This document shows positions 1 through 8,422 of a stretch of DNA of 64,000 nucleotides, piece after piece. The stretch covers positions 18,009 through 82,008 of the forward strand of contig DBYJ01000015.1 in NCBI GenBank assembly GCA_002309805.1, written 5' to 3'. This stretch comes from Bacteroidales bacterium UBA1189 (lineage in GTDB: Bacteria > Bacteroidota > Bacteroidia > Bacteroidales > Bacteroidaceae). Position numbers and translations under genes: made by a program. The notes beneath the pieces are model-generated. The model was given only the letters and a program-made list of their open reading frames with translations, ran no database searches and had not been told where the DNA came from. Within the stretch, counting starts at the first letter, position 1. Every line of letters starts with the position of its first letter.

Positions 1-2193
1 GAAGAGCTTATCGTGGGTGTTGATATTGATATTACGCAGCTTGGCATGATCGTCCTTGGAGATGATGGAGGTGAGGTTGTTGATGATGCCAAGGTCGTCG
101 AGCCCGACAACGCTAAGTGTCACAGGATAAACCTTTCCTCCGGCATTTCCTGCCCAACGGGCAGGGACGATACGATAGCCAAAACGGCTGCGCAAATCGC
201 GGGCATTAGGGCATGAGATACGATGAATCTTGATGCCGTCGCTGACGGTAACAAAGCCAAAGATTTCATCGCCGAAAACAGGGTTGCAGCAGCGGGCGAG
301 CTTATACCCTACCCCTGCCATGTGGGGGTCAACGAAGAGAATGCCTCCTGCGCTGTCCTCCTGCGAGGCTGTACCCTCAACCTCTGTATCGAGCCGCTGA
401 CGGTATTCGGCAGCACTGTGTCCCGTCTCGATGTCCGTCTCAGGGAAGATGCCGTGCTCGGCATTCCACAAAGCGGTATATTGCTCAATGACTCCATCAG
501 CGGTAAGTTTCCCTTCGGCAACACGCTGATAGAACGTCTGCTCCTGCTGCTTGAAGCCCATCTTACGAATGAGGCGCAGCATGAGCCCTTCGTCGAGTTC
601 CACCTTGCGATTCTTGAAGCGGCGCTCAATCTCCTCGCGCCCCAACGAAGCCTGACGAGCCTCTATCTCCTTGAGTGCCTGACGCACCTTCGAGCGGGCA
701 CGGGGCGTGGTGACGAGGGCAAGCCAACCCTGATTGGGCGTCTGCGAGGCAGAGGAGAGGATTTCCACTTGGTCGCCATTACGAAGGACATAGCCCAGAC
801 GCACATGGCGTCCGCCCACCTTGGCTCCTGTGCAATGATAGCCCAGATTGGTGTGAATGCTATAGGCAAAATCGAGGACGGTAGCACCGTGCGGCAGCTT
901 GTGGAGGTCACCCTGAGGGGTGAAGACAAAGACATCGTCCTTGTAGAGGTCCATCTTAAAGCGGTCCATCAGTTCGCGGTCGTCATCGGCATTCTCCAGC
1001 GCTTCGCGGATGCTGGTGAGCCATTCGTCGAGTCCCGTTTCGCTGCGGATGCCCTTATAACGCCAATGAGCAGCCAGACCTCGCTCAGCTATATCGTCCA
1101 TGCGCTCTGTGCGAATCTGAACCTCTACCCAACGGCCCTCAGGCCCCATCACGGTAGTATGAAGACTTTCGTATCCGTTGCTTTTGGGGATGCTGAGCCA
1201 GTCGCGCAAGCGATTGGGGTTGGGCTGATACATGTCGGTAACGATGGAGTAGGCCAGCCAGCAGTCAGGCTTTTCGCGCTCAGGAGGGCTGTCGATAATG
1301 ATGCGGATGGCGAAGAGGTCATAGACGCCCTCAAAGGGGCAGCGCTGCTTCTTCATCTTCTGCCAGATGCTGTGGATGCTCTTCGTACGGCCCTTGATGT
1401 GGCATTTCAGCCCGGCCTCAGCCATCTTCCGGCTGATGGGCTCGATGAAGTCGGCGATATACTTGTCGCGCGAGGCCTTCGTCTGAGCCAGTTTATCCTT
1501 TATCTGATAGTAAACCTCCGTCTCCGTGTACTTCATCGCCAAGTCCTCCAGTTCCGACTTGATGCGGTAAAGGCCCAGTTTGTGCGACAAAGGAGCATAG
1601 AGATAGGCAGCCTCGCCTGCCACACGGAGGCGGAATTCCTCGCAGGCCTCGCGGTTGGCGTCGCCTTCATCGGGCAGCGTAGAGAGCTGGCGCATCAGGC
1701 AGGTGCGCTCGGCTATCATGATAAGGATGACGCGCATATCGCCCGCAAAGGAGAGCAGCAGGTTGCGGAAGTTCTCCGACTCGATGGTGGGGTTCTTCTC
1801 ATAGAGACGGCTGATGTTGACGAGTCCGTCGATGATGCGCGCCACATCTGTGCCGAAGTCTTTCTCTACCGTCGGGCTGTCAATAACGCCCACAAAGACG
1901 GCAGCATGCAGCAGAACTGCCAATATGGCTGCGCGCTTCATCCCCATTTCATCAGAGACGATGAGCGCCGTACGGACATCCATGAGGAGCGGATTGTGCC
2001 CAAACACATCGCGGGTAAGCGCCTGACTATCGGCTGCCAACCGCATCTGGCGGAGCACATGGCTGAATGTCTCGTCATCCATGCTATCGCCCACCTGATT
2101 AGTAAGGAGGGCCAATTGCGCAGTCAGTTCGGCCCGTTCCTCAGGAGTGAAGAAGGCCGAACCGGCAAGGATTTCAAGTGCGCTATTGTCCAC
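1..2193 (-). CDS. relA: RelA/SpoT-family (p)ppGpp synthetase, 3' end cut by window edge
   Basis: Makes the stringent-response alarmone (p)ppGpp in the cytoplasm. 731 codons are visible; only the last few tens of residues of the C-terminal ACT domain lie beyond position 1. From the N-terminus: an HD-hydrolase-type domain, the synthetase domain (IPKSNGYESLHTTV, then VEVQIRT and AAHWRYKG), a TGS domain (VFVFTPQGDLHKLPHGAT) and the start of ACT. The GTG at 2193 is chosen because an in-frame TAG lies just upstream and a promoter lies at 2215-2246. Oddity: the hydrolase HDxxED motif reads HAAVFVG (codons around 1885-1905), so ppGpp hydrolysis is probably lost, while the synthetase keeps a basic RLRD where bifunctional Rel enzymes have RxKD. 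A second, SpoT-like enzyme is therefore expected elsewhere in the genome (inference). Confidence 0.93.
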   Translation of the reverse strand, partial: MDNSALEILAGSAFFTPEERAELTAQLALLTNQVGDSMDDETFSHVLRQMRLAADSQALTRDVFGHNPLLMDVRTALIVSDEMGMKRAAILAVLLHAAVFVGVIDSPTVEKDFGTDVARIIDGLVNISRLYEKNPTIESENFRNLLLSFAGDMRVILIMIAERTCLMRQLSTLPDEGDANREACEEFRLRVAGEAAYLYAPLSHKLGLYRIKSELEDLAMKYTETEVYYQIKDKLAQTKASRDKYIADFIEPISRKMAEAGLKCHIKGRTKSIHSIWQKMKKQRCPFEGVYDLFAIRIIIDSPPEREKPDCWLAYSIVTDMYQPNPNRLRDWLSIPKSNGYESLHTTVMGPEGRWVEVQIRTERMDDIAERGLAAHWRYKGIRSETGLDEWLTSIREALENADDDRELMDRFKMDLYKDDVFVFTPQGDLHKLPHGATVLDFAYSIHTNLGYHCTGAKVGGRHVRLGYVLRNGDQVEILSSASQTPNQGWLALVTTPRARSKVRQALKEIEARQASLGREEIERRFKNRKVELDEGLMLRLIRKMGFKQQEQTFYQRVAEGKLTADGVIEQYTALWNAEHGIFPETDIETGHSAAEYRQRLDTEVEGTASQEDSAGGILFVDPHMAGVGYKLARCCNPVFGDEIFGFVTVSDGIKIHRISCPNARDLRSRFGYRIVPARWAGNAGGKVYPVTLSVVGLDDLGIINNLTSIISKDDHAKLRNININTHDKLF

Positions 2194-2214
2194 GATGGTC
2201 TATTTTTTCACGTG

Positions 2215-2246
2215 CAAAAATAGACACTTGTTTCTATCTTTCCAAA
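2215..2246 (-). promoter_or_regulatory. Bacteroidetes-type promoter of the RelA/SpoT gene
   Basis: On the minus strand TTTG (2246-2243) is followed after 20 bp by TATTTTTG (2222-2215), matching the Bacteroidetes -33/-7 consensus. Initiation would fall about 15 bp before the GTG at 2193, so the gene need not depend on the gene upstream of it. Confidence 0.6.
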
Positions 2247-2282
2247 TATGAAAGGAGTTTTTTAGTTTTTTTGCCTTTTTCC

Positions 2283-3131
2283 TCAGAACGTCAAACCAAG
2301 GCAGACGCTTATGGGCCATACCTTAGCATCGTTCGGAGTCGAAATGGATGAAGTACCAGAGAAGAGTTCCATCAGCGAAGCCTTTGCCATCAGGCTGATG
2401 TTGTTGTAACCCACCTGAGTAAGCAGGTTGACGTTCAGCGGGTGCATGCTGATGCTGTTGGTAATGGTCTCTTTGCGCTTGCCGAACTGGCGTCCACGCG
2501 AAGCAGGCGAGAAGCGGTACTCCAGCTCAGGGCCGACGGTAAAGAAGAAACCATCGGAAGAGGTCTGGAACTCCAACTGCACAGGCAGCTTGAACGTCCA
2601 GTAACGGAACCACGTCTCGTCGTACTGCGTATCTGTTGGCAATTGGGCGAACTGCGTCGTGCGCTCACCTGCAGCAGAGCGGGAAGTAAAGAAATAGTTG
2701 GTAGAACCGAACTTGTACATCGTGCGTCCGAAACCGAAGGCAAAGCCAAGGCCTACATGATCGCTGCCCAGACGGACGGCGTCCATCGGCAGATAGATAC
2801 CCCACTCCCAGCTCTTGGCCTCGTCAATTTCAATGTCATCGACACGCATGGAAAGCGGCCCGTCAAGGAATCCGCTGAAGCCCATATAATAAAAAGGAAG
2901 ATGAGCATCGAAGCCATGGCCGTAGCTGATGTCGTACTTCACATTGGACTTCTCAGCCCTGCCGTCCTCATCATCGCGCGTGACGGTATACTCGCGGGTA
3001 ATCACCCATTGGCCAATGCGTTGCTGCTCGATGCCTGTACTCTCGTTGCTATTCTCCTGCGCACTAATTTCCGAAACGCCTGCAATAGCCAGTAGTGCGA
3101 CTGACAACAGGGCGAAGAATGACTTTTTCAT
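2283..3131 (-). CDS. Outer-membrane beta-barrel-like protein of unknown function
   Basis: 282 residues beginning with a clear signal peptide (MKKSFFALLSVALLAIAGV, cleavage near SAQE). The mature part is rich in alternating aromatic/Gly strands (GLGFAFGFGRTMYKF, VCLGLTF) and ends in Phe, as outer-membrane barrels of Bacteroidetes often do. I recognise no enzymatic motif. It resembles PorT-like or generic outer-membrane-beta-barrel proteins, but the family is not certain. It is transcribed away from queA and lies 89 bp upstream of the RelA/SpoT gene on the same strand. Probable role: structural or transport-related in the outer membrane (inference). Confidence 0.7.
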   Translation of the reverse strand: MKKSFFALLSVALLAIAGVSEISAQENSNESTGIEQQRIGQWVITREYTVTRDDEDGRAEKSNVKYDISYGHGFDAHLPFYYMGFSGFLDGPLSMRVDDIEIDEAKSWEWGIYLPMDAVRLGSDHVGLGFAFGFGRTMYKFGSTNYFFTSRSAAGERTTQFAQLPTDTQYDETWFRYWTFKLPVQLEFQTSSDGFFFTVGPELEYRFSPASRGRQFGKRKETITNSISMHPLNVNLLTQVGYNNISLMAKASLMELFSGTSSISTPNDAKVWPISVCLGLTF

Positions 3132-3191
3132 ATTCGTGAATCGTTGTTTTTACTTAAATTCTCTTATTAGACGTTGCAAAGTCAGAAAAAG

Positions 3192-3222
3192 TTGCACAGG
3201 CACGGATTTTTTACTATCTTCG
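3192..3222 (+). promoter_or_regulatory. Probable queA promoter
   Basis: TTG (3192-3194), 20 bp, then TATCTTCG (3215-3222), one base off TAnnTTTG. It lies 25 bp before the queA ATG, with the purine-rich stretch AAGGAAGAG as ribosome-binding site. Confidence 0.5.
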
Positions 3223-3247
3223 CGCCGATTTTTTCAAAAAGGAAGAG

Positions 3248-4537
3248 ATGACCTGCGACATTCAGCATATCCGCATCGAAGACTACGACTATCCCCTGCC
3301 CGACGAGCGCATCGCCAAGTTCCCTCTGGCAGAGCGCGACAGCAGCAAGCTGCTTGTCTGCCTTAACGGCAAGGTGAGCGAGGACCGCTTCACGTCCCTG
3401 CCCCACTATCTGCCCAAGGGAGCGCTGATGGTGTTCAACAATACGCGCGTCATCCAGGCCCGCCTTCATTTCCGCAAGGAGACGGGGGCGCTGATAGAGG
3501 TGTTCTGCCTGGAGCCTCTAGTGCCAAGGGAATATGTCTCGATGTTTGCCCAGACGGATTCGTGCGTCTGGCTCTGCATGGTGGGTAATCTGAAGAAATG
3601 GAAGGGCGGAGCCCTCACACGCACCATCGAGGTTAACGGGCAGCTTGTGGAACTATCTGTGGAGCGGATGGATGAAGAGAAGGATTTAGCGCGAGGAACA
3701 ACGTATTGTACCACCTCCTCGCCTGAATTCCCTGTGCGGTTCAGCTGGAAAAGTCAGGACGAGAAACCCATCACCTTTGCTGAAGTGCTGCAAGCCTGCG
3801 GAGAATTGCCCATACCTCCTTATTTAAATAGGGAGACTCAGGAGAGCGACTTGCGCACCTATCAGACGGTCTATTCGAAGATCGACGGCTCAGTAGCTGC
3901 CCCAACGGCAGGGCTCCACTTCACGGAAAGCGTGCTGAAAGCCCTTGACGACTGCGGCATAGAGCGCGACGAGGTTACCTTGCACGTAGGAGCCGGCACG
4001 TTCAAACCCGTTAAGAGTGAATTCATTGGAGACCATGCCATGCATTCAGAATACATCGTCGTACGTCGGGCTACCATCGAGAAATTGATTGCCCACGGAG
4101 GCGAAGCCATTGCCGTAGGCACCACCTCCGTCCGCACGCTCGAGAGCCTTTATTACATCGGCCTCATCCTGCTCCGTCATCCTGATGCCAGCGAAGAAGA
4201 GCTCCACGTCCCCCAATGGATGCCCTACGAAAGCGCAGACGACATCCCCACGCTGGAGGCGTTGGGAGCCATCCTGCGTTGGATGGAAACAGGCGGATAC
4301 GATTGCCTTCATACCACTACGCAGATTATCATCGTACCTGGCTATAAGTTCCACATTGTGAGGCGCATGATCACCAATTTCCATCAACCCAAGAGTACGC
4401 TACTCTTGTTGGTTTCTGCCTTTGTCGGCAATCATGCCGATGGCACACCCGTCTGGCGCGACATCTACGACTTTGCCCTCGCGCACGATTTCCGTTTCCT
4501 CTCCTATGGGGATTCTTCTATTCTGAGCCGAGACTAA
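3248..4537 (+). CDS. queA: S-adenosylmethionine:tRNA ribosyltransferase-isomerase (QueA)
   Basis: Transfers and isomerises the ribosyl group of S-adenosylmethionine onto 7-aminomethyl-deazaguanine at tRNA position 34, giving epoxyqueuosine. The 429-residue protein starts with the typical YDYPLPDERIAKFPLAERD and carries the hallmark PTAGLHFT near residue 218, followed by LHVGAGTFKPV and, near the end, NFHQPKSTLLLLVSAF. It is longer than the E. coli enzyme (~356 residues), as in other Bacteroidetes, through insertions such as that around residues 130-165. The ATG at 3248 follows a good ribosome-binding site (GGAAGAG) and its own promoter. It is the only queuosine gene in the window. Confidence 0.97.
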   Translation: MTCDIQHIRIEDYDYPLPDERIAKFPLAERDSSKLLVCLNGKVSEDRFTSLPHYLPKGALMVFNNTRVIQARLHFRKETGALIEVFCLEPLVPREYVSMFAQTDSCVWLCMVGNLKKWKGGALTRTIEVNGQLVELSVERMDEEKDLARGTTYCTTSSPEFPVRFSWKSQDEKPITFAEVLQACGELPIPPYLNRETQESDLRTYQTVYSKIDGSVAAPTAGLHFTESVLKALDDCGIERDEVTLHVGAGTFKPVKSEFIGDHAMHSEYIVVRRATIEKLIAHGGEAIAVGTTSVRTLESLYYIGLILLRHPDASEEELHVPQWMPYESADDIPTLEALGAILRWMETGGYDCLHTTTQIIIVPGYKFHIVRRMITNFHQPKSTLLLLVSAFVGNHADGTPVWRDIYDFALAHDFRFLSYGDSSILSRD

Positions 4538-4586
4538 CGTCAAGCACTCAAATCCATACATTATAAACCACTAAAAAGAAATTCAC

Positions 4587-5288
4587 ATGATAAGCATTGG
4601 AGATAAAGTCCGTTTTCTGACTGAAACTGGAGGGGGAAGAGTAAAAGCATTCAAGGATAAGAATACCGTGATTGTCGAGGGAGATGACGGTTTTGACATT
4701 CCTATGCTCATAACCAACGTGGTTGTCGTTGGCAATACCGATGCCCTGAATTTCGAGCGGAAGCCATCGAAGAAAGAAGTGGAGAAAAAAGAAAAAGAGC
4801 CCGAAAAGGCTCCCGTCGAAGCAGAGGAAGCACCCAAGCCCGCTCCTATCATTCAGGAATTTGCAGGGCACGAGGCGCTCAATGTGCATCTCGCCTTCCT
4901 CCCGATGGACATCAAGTCCATCAGCACTACTGTCATGGAGGCATGGCTGGTAAACGACAGCAACTACTTCATCACCTACGCCTGGGCCTCCATCGGCTCA
5001 GGCAGCCAGACGCTTTTCAATCAAGGAACGCTGGAGCCCAATAGCGTGGTGTTCCTTCGTGAATTCACACGCGACATGTACAACCAGCTGGAGCACATCA
5101 GCGTGCAACTCTTTGCCTGGAAGAAGGGAAAGCCCTACCGGCGTAAACCCGTCATCGACGTGGAGTTACGCATCGATACCGTGAAATTCTTCAAGCTTCA
5201 CACCTTCCGCGAGACGCCGTTCTTCGAAGACCCTGCCCTACTCTACGATATTGTACGTGACGATCGTCCCTCGCGCCCTGTTCAATAA
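4587..5288 (+). CDS. DUF2027-domain protein lacking the C-terminal Smr domain
   Basis: The N-terminus (MISIGDKVRFLTETGGGRV, then VEGDDGFDIPMLITNVVVV) is that of Bacteroidetes DUF2027 proteins, followed by a charged Lys/Glu linker (residues ~58-90) and a beta-rich domain (NVHLAFLPMDIKS to VELRIDTVKFFKLHTFRE). Family members known to me continue into a Smr (MutS2-like endonuclease) domain of roughly 80-100 residues. This one stops after 233 residues at DRPSRPVQ. No Smr-like sequence follows in any frame; a tandem repeat array begins 44 bp after the stop. It lies 49 bp after queA and may share its transcript. Function is unknown; without Smr a nuclease role is unlikely. Confidence 0.8.
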   Translation: MISIGDKVRFLTETGGGRVKAFKDKNTVIVEGDDGFDIPMLITNVVVVGNTDALNFERKPSKKEVEKKEKEPEKAPVEAEEAPKPAPIIQEFAGHEALNVHLAFLPMDIKSISTTVMEAWLVNDSNYFITYAWASIGSGSQTLFNQGTLEPNSVVFLREFTRDMYNQLEHISVQLFAWKKGKPYRRKPVIDVELRIDTVKFFKLHTFRETPFFEDPALLYDIVRDDRPSRPVQ

Positions 5289-5331
5289 AGGAACAGCTCC
5301 CAAGAAATAGCATCAAAGACGCTGTTCACAG

Positions 5332-5437
5332 AATAGGCAAATAAAAATTTAGAATAGGCGAATAAAAATTTAGAATAGGCGAATAAATTTTTAACGCAGG
5401 CAAATAAAAAATTAACGCAGGCAAATAAATTCACGAC
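5332..5437. repeat. Array A: five 21-22 bp direct repeats
   Basis: Contiguous units at 5332-5352, 5353-5373, 5374-5395, 5396-5416 and 5417-5437. The first two differ by one base (AATAGGCAAATAAAAATTTAG and AATAGGCGAATAAAAATTTAG); the last two begin GCAGGCAAATAAA. There are no spacers, so this is not CRISPR. It shares its core (AGGCRAATAAA) with the array at 40246-40371. Confidence 0.85.
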
Positions 5438-5468
5438 GTAGTGCTTCGTTATAAAAAACGCTAATTTT

Positions 5469-5500
5469 TTTGGCCTTCTCCTTTTCTCTTAGTATCTTTG
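5469..5500 (+). promoter_or_regulatory. Promoter placed for a leaderless transcript
   Basis: TTTG (5469-5472), 20 bp, TATCTTTG (5493-5500). The ATG of the next gene is at 5506, only 5 bp after the -7 box, where initiation itself would be expected. Confidence 0.6.
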
Positions 5501-5505
5501 CCCCG

Positions 5506-6180
5506 ATGAAACGTATTCCAAACCCCATAAAAGTCCATCTGTTTGCGCTCATCTGCGCAGTCATTGGCTTTGCTCCTGCGGCTAATGCGCTGATAATTCA
5601 GCCATCCGTCGTTCAGGCTGATACCGTCACACTATCTGCCACCGATGTCGCAAAAGCGCAGAAAGAGGCCGACAAGATAGCCCGTAAGGCGGCTAAGGAG
5701 GAAGCGAAAAAAGCGCGCAACCACGAGAAATACCTCAAAAAGCAGGCCAAGAAACAGGCTAAGCGCGAAAAGGAGCAGGCAAAAATGGTAGCCCGTTCGC
5801 AGAAAGAGGCCGAGAAGATGGCAAAGAAACTGGCTGCGATGAAGCCTCAGACGGTTTGGCTCTATGGAGCTGGCATGAATTTCCTTGACTCTGTGGTCTA
5901 TGTGACTGACTTCCAGCATCTGGACAGCGTTTATATCGAGCCCGACGGAGAATTGCGCGACTACTATGCCTACTCGGGCAGCCTGAAATTCTACCTCGAA
6001 TCGCACTACGGGCTTGAAAACGAAATGTGCGCCGTATTCTATATGACAGACGAGAAAAAGGCCGTCAAGCGCTTCTCCAAAATGGATGCCAAACTGCGCA
6101 AGAAGGGCTTCATAATCAATCGTGTCAGCCGCGACGACTTTGCCTTCGAACGTGAGGACGAGAGCGCGTCCACCCAGTAA
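5506..6180 (+). CDS. Exported Lys/Ala-rich coiled-coil protein, unknown function
   Basis: 224 residues: a signal peptide (MKRIPNPIKVHLFALICAV, cleavage near ANA), a Lys/Ala/Glu-rich stretch at residues ~45-115 that should form a long charged helix or coiled coil, and a C-terminal globular part (PQTVWLYGAGMNFLDSVVYV onward). The ATG at 5506 is preferred over the upstream TTG at 5470, which lies inside the promoter. I recognise no named family. It ends 21 bp before the C11 peptidase gene, so the two probably form a small envelope operon. Likely periplasmic (inference). Confidence 0.75.
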   Translation: MKRIPNPIKVHLFALICAVIGFAPAANALIIQPSVVQADTVTLSATDVAKAQKEADKIARKAAKEEAKKARNHEKYLKKQAKKQAKREKEQAKMVARSQKEAEKMAKKLAAMKPQTVWLYGAGMNFLDSVVYVTDFQHLDSVYIEPDGELRDYYAYSGSLKFYLESHYGLENEMCAVFYMTDEKKAVKRFSKMDAKLRKKGFIINRVSRDDFAFEREDESASTQ

Positions 6181-6201
6181 TAGAACTGCAAGAAAAACAC
6201 C

Positions 6202-7437
6202 ATGTCACTACGGGCTATTGGCTACAGACTTCTGGCGGCAATCCTGCTTCTGCCCCTCTCTGCATGCCATCCGTGGGACCACCCAGGAAACGAAGACGAT
6301 GACAACCGCCTCACGCGTACCATATTGGTTTACATGGTGGCGGAAAACAGCCTCTCCTACGGGAATTTTCAGGAACAGGACTTCGAAGAGATTGTCCAAT
6401 CTGTGGGCGAGATTCCTGACAAATGCCAAATGCTTATCTATATGGACGACACGGAGTTCCCACGTCTCTATGTGGTTGACAAGTCCCAGCCGACGGGCTT
6501 GCGTGAGCTCTTGCATTGGAAGACCGATTACGACAGCTGCGACCCAGGCACTCTGAAAGAAATCATGAATGCCGCCGTCACCCTCTATCCGTCCAAGGGC
6601 TACGGACTGGTTTTCTGGAGCCACGGAAACGCCTGGATGCCAGCCAAACGCGCTGAAAATCCGCGACGCACCATCGGTATTGACAACGGACGAAACAGCC
6701 AAGATAATTCAGGGTCGAAAATGGAAATCAGCCAACTGCGCGAAGCCCTGAGTCCCTTCCCCAAGCTAGACTTCCTGATGTTCGACGCCTGCTTCATGCA
6801 GACCATCGAAGTGGCCTGGGAGCTGCGCGACATCACCCGTTACATCATTGCCTCGCCTGCCGAGATACCCAACCCAGGTGCGCCCTACCATCGCATCATC
6901 CCCCCGATGTTTGCCAAACAAGCCGATGTGGAGGGTATCATCGATGAATATTTCCGCTTCTATGCCGACTCTGCCGTCTATATCCGCGAAGGCTACAGCT
7001 ATACCCACGGGGCGGTACTCTCTGTTGTCGATTGCACGAAGTTGGAGGCCTTGCAGGCTTCAACAGAAAAGATGGTTCAACGCTATGCCTCAGCCGACGA
7101 AGACCTAAGGCTGACAAGTGTGCTCAGGTATTTCCCCCTCTCGTCGCAGGTCATTCCTGAATTCTATGACATGAAGGGCTACATGCGCCACCTTATCACC
7201 TCGTCTACGGATTGGAGTGAGTGGCACGCCGCTTTCGACGCTGCCGTACCCTATCGCAGAGCTACGGAGCATTGGTTTACTTCCTACACAGGCGGCTACA
7301 TGTACATTCGTGACAAAGAGGACTTCGGAGGAATCTCCATGTTCGTTCCCCAACCCGAGGATTACTTCGACAACCTCCTGAACCAATTCCGCGCCACTTC
7401 GTGGTATCCCGTCTCAGGCTGGTCGTCCTTTTATTAA
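6202..7437 (+). CDS. Clostripain-family (C11) cysteine peptidase lipoprotein
   Basis: 411 residues. The N-terminus has a lipoprotein signal ending in LLPLSAC, with Cys22 the predicted lipidation site. The body is a C11 (clostripain) domain: ILVYMVAENSL opens the first strand, the catalytic His is His141 in VFWSHGNAW and the nucleophile is Cys197 in FDACFMQTIEVAWEL. C11 enzymes cleave after basic residues and are used in Bacteroidetes for surface or periplasmic processing; the substrate cannot be read from the sequence. It follows the coiled-coil protein by 21 bp and converges with dapA. Confidence 0.9.
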   Translation: MSLRAIGYRLLAAILLLPLSACHPWDHPGNEDDDNRLTRTILVYMVAENSLSYGNFQEQDFEEIVQSVGEIPDKCQMLIYMDDTEFPRLYVVDKSQPTGLRELLHWKTDYDSCDPGTLKEIMNAAVTLYPSKGYGLVFWSHGNAWMPAKRAENPRRTIGIDNGRNSQDNSGSKMEISQLREALSPFPKLDFLMFDACFMQTIEVAWELRDITRYIIASPAEIPNPGAPYHRIIPPMFAKQADVEGIIDEYFRFYADSAVYIREGYSYTHGAVLSVVDCTKLEALQASTEKMVQRYASADEDLRLTSVLRYFPLSSQVIPEFYDMKGYMRHLITSSTDWSEWHAAFDAAVPYRRATEHWFTSYTGGYMYIRDKEDFGGISMFVPQPEDYFDNLLNQFRATSWYPVSGWSSFY

Positions 7438-7459
7438 AACAGACAATACAATCCGTATA

Positions 7460-8329
7460 TTAAAGCGCCAGCTGCTGACGCATTTTTCCCTTCAACTCTT
7501 CTGAAACGGAAACCAGCGGAAGACGAAGCACATCGTGGCACATTCCCTTCAGGCTCAAAGCGGCTTTCACACCCGCAGGACTACCCTCAGCAAACAGCAG
7601 GTCACACCACTCGGCAAATCCAAAACTTTCGTCGCATTTCCCCTTATTCACCAACGCGCAGGCCTCGCGCGGGAAAAGATTGCTCAGCACAGATACCACG
7701 CCGTCAGCCCCTAACGACATCAGCTGCGGCGTCAGCTTATCGTCGCCACTGAGAACTTTGAACCCCTCAGGACGCTCGCGGATAATCCGCTCTATCTGAG
7801 GGACATTGCCCGATGCCTCCTTAATACCGATAATGCGCGTGCAGTCACGAGCCAAGCGCAATGTGGTATCTGCCGTAAGGTTCACGCCCGTACGCGAAGG
7901 CACATTATAGAGCACAATAGGTAACGGAGAAGCCTCGGCCAACGTACGATAATGGCGGTAAAGCCCCTCCTGCGAAGGCTTGTTATAATAAGGCGTGACG
8001 ATGAGCAAGGCATCCATCCCTTCGAAAGAATCGGATTTCATACGCCTGAGCATACCCGCCGTATCATTACCTCCAAACCCCAGCAATAGGGGAAGCCTCC
8101 CTTCGACTATACGGACTATTGTTTTGCGTATCAAATGCTGTTCATCGTCCGTCAGCGTAGGCGTCTCGGCTGTAGTGCCCAATACACAGAGGAAGTTCAC
8201 CCCCGCTTCGATATTACTGACGACCAAGCGATCCAGCGCGTCCACATCCACACGGCCGTCCTCACAGAAAGGGGTCACAAGGGCTGTTCCCACGCCGCTA
8301 AGTCCCACAAAAGCTTCGTTTCTATCCAT
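7460..8329 (-). CDS. dapA: 4-hydroxy-tetrahydrodipicolinate synthase (DapA)
   Basis: Condenses pyruvate with aspartate semialdehyde, the first committed step to diaminopimelate and lysine. The 289-residue TIM-barrel shows the substrate loop GTTAETPTL, the Tyr motif VLYNVPSRTG and the Schiff-base Lys in GIKEASGN, then LSGDDKLTPQLMSLGADG. The ATG at 8329 (MDRNEAFVGLSGVGTA) is chosen: it follows AGGTAATAAC and matches the family's start, whereas the in-frame ATG at 8380 would add 17 unrelated residues overlapping a probable promoter (TACCTTCG on the minus strand). It lies 93 bp downstream of ligA, so it probably has its own promoter. Confidence 0.96.
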   Translation of the reverse strand: MDRNEAFVGLSGVGTALVTPFCEDGRVDVDALDRLVVSNIEAGVNFLCVLGTTAETPTLTDDEQHLIRKTIVRIVEGRLPLLLGFGGNDTAGMLRRMKSDSFEGMDALLIVTPYYNKPSQEGLYRHYRTLAEASPLPIVLYNVPSRTGVNLTADTTLRLARDCTRIIGIKEASGNVPQIERIIRERPEGFKVLSGDDKLTPQLMSLGADGVVSVLSNLFPREACALVNKGKCDESFGFAEWCDLLFAEGSPAGVKAALSLKGMCHDVLRLPLVSVSEELKGKMRQQLAL

Positions 8330-8422
8330 GTTATTACCTAAATCTTCGGCGAAGGTAGTGCAACCTATGCAAAAAAACAAATCTATTTACCTTTTTTGTA
8401 GAAACACACGAATATAATTCCA

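Noticed and set aside
223..2223. 666-codon open frame on the plus strand
   Set aside because: It is antisense to the RelA/SpoT gene, whose minus-strand translation has all synthetase motifs; the plus frame has no recognisable domain.
5332..5437. CRISPR-like array
   Set aside because: Units are contiguous, 21-22 bp, with no unique spacers, and there is no cas gene; the same holds for the arrays at 15605, 26378, 34420 and 40246.
8330..8380. Longer start for DapA
   Set aside because: The extra residues are not part of the family and overlap the promoter; ATG 8329 has a good ribosome-binding site.
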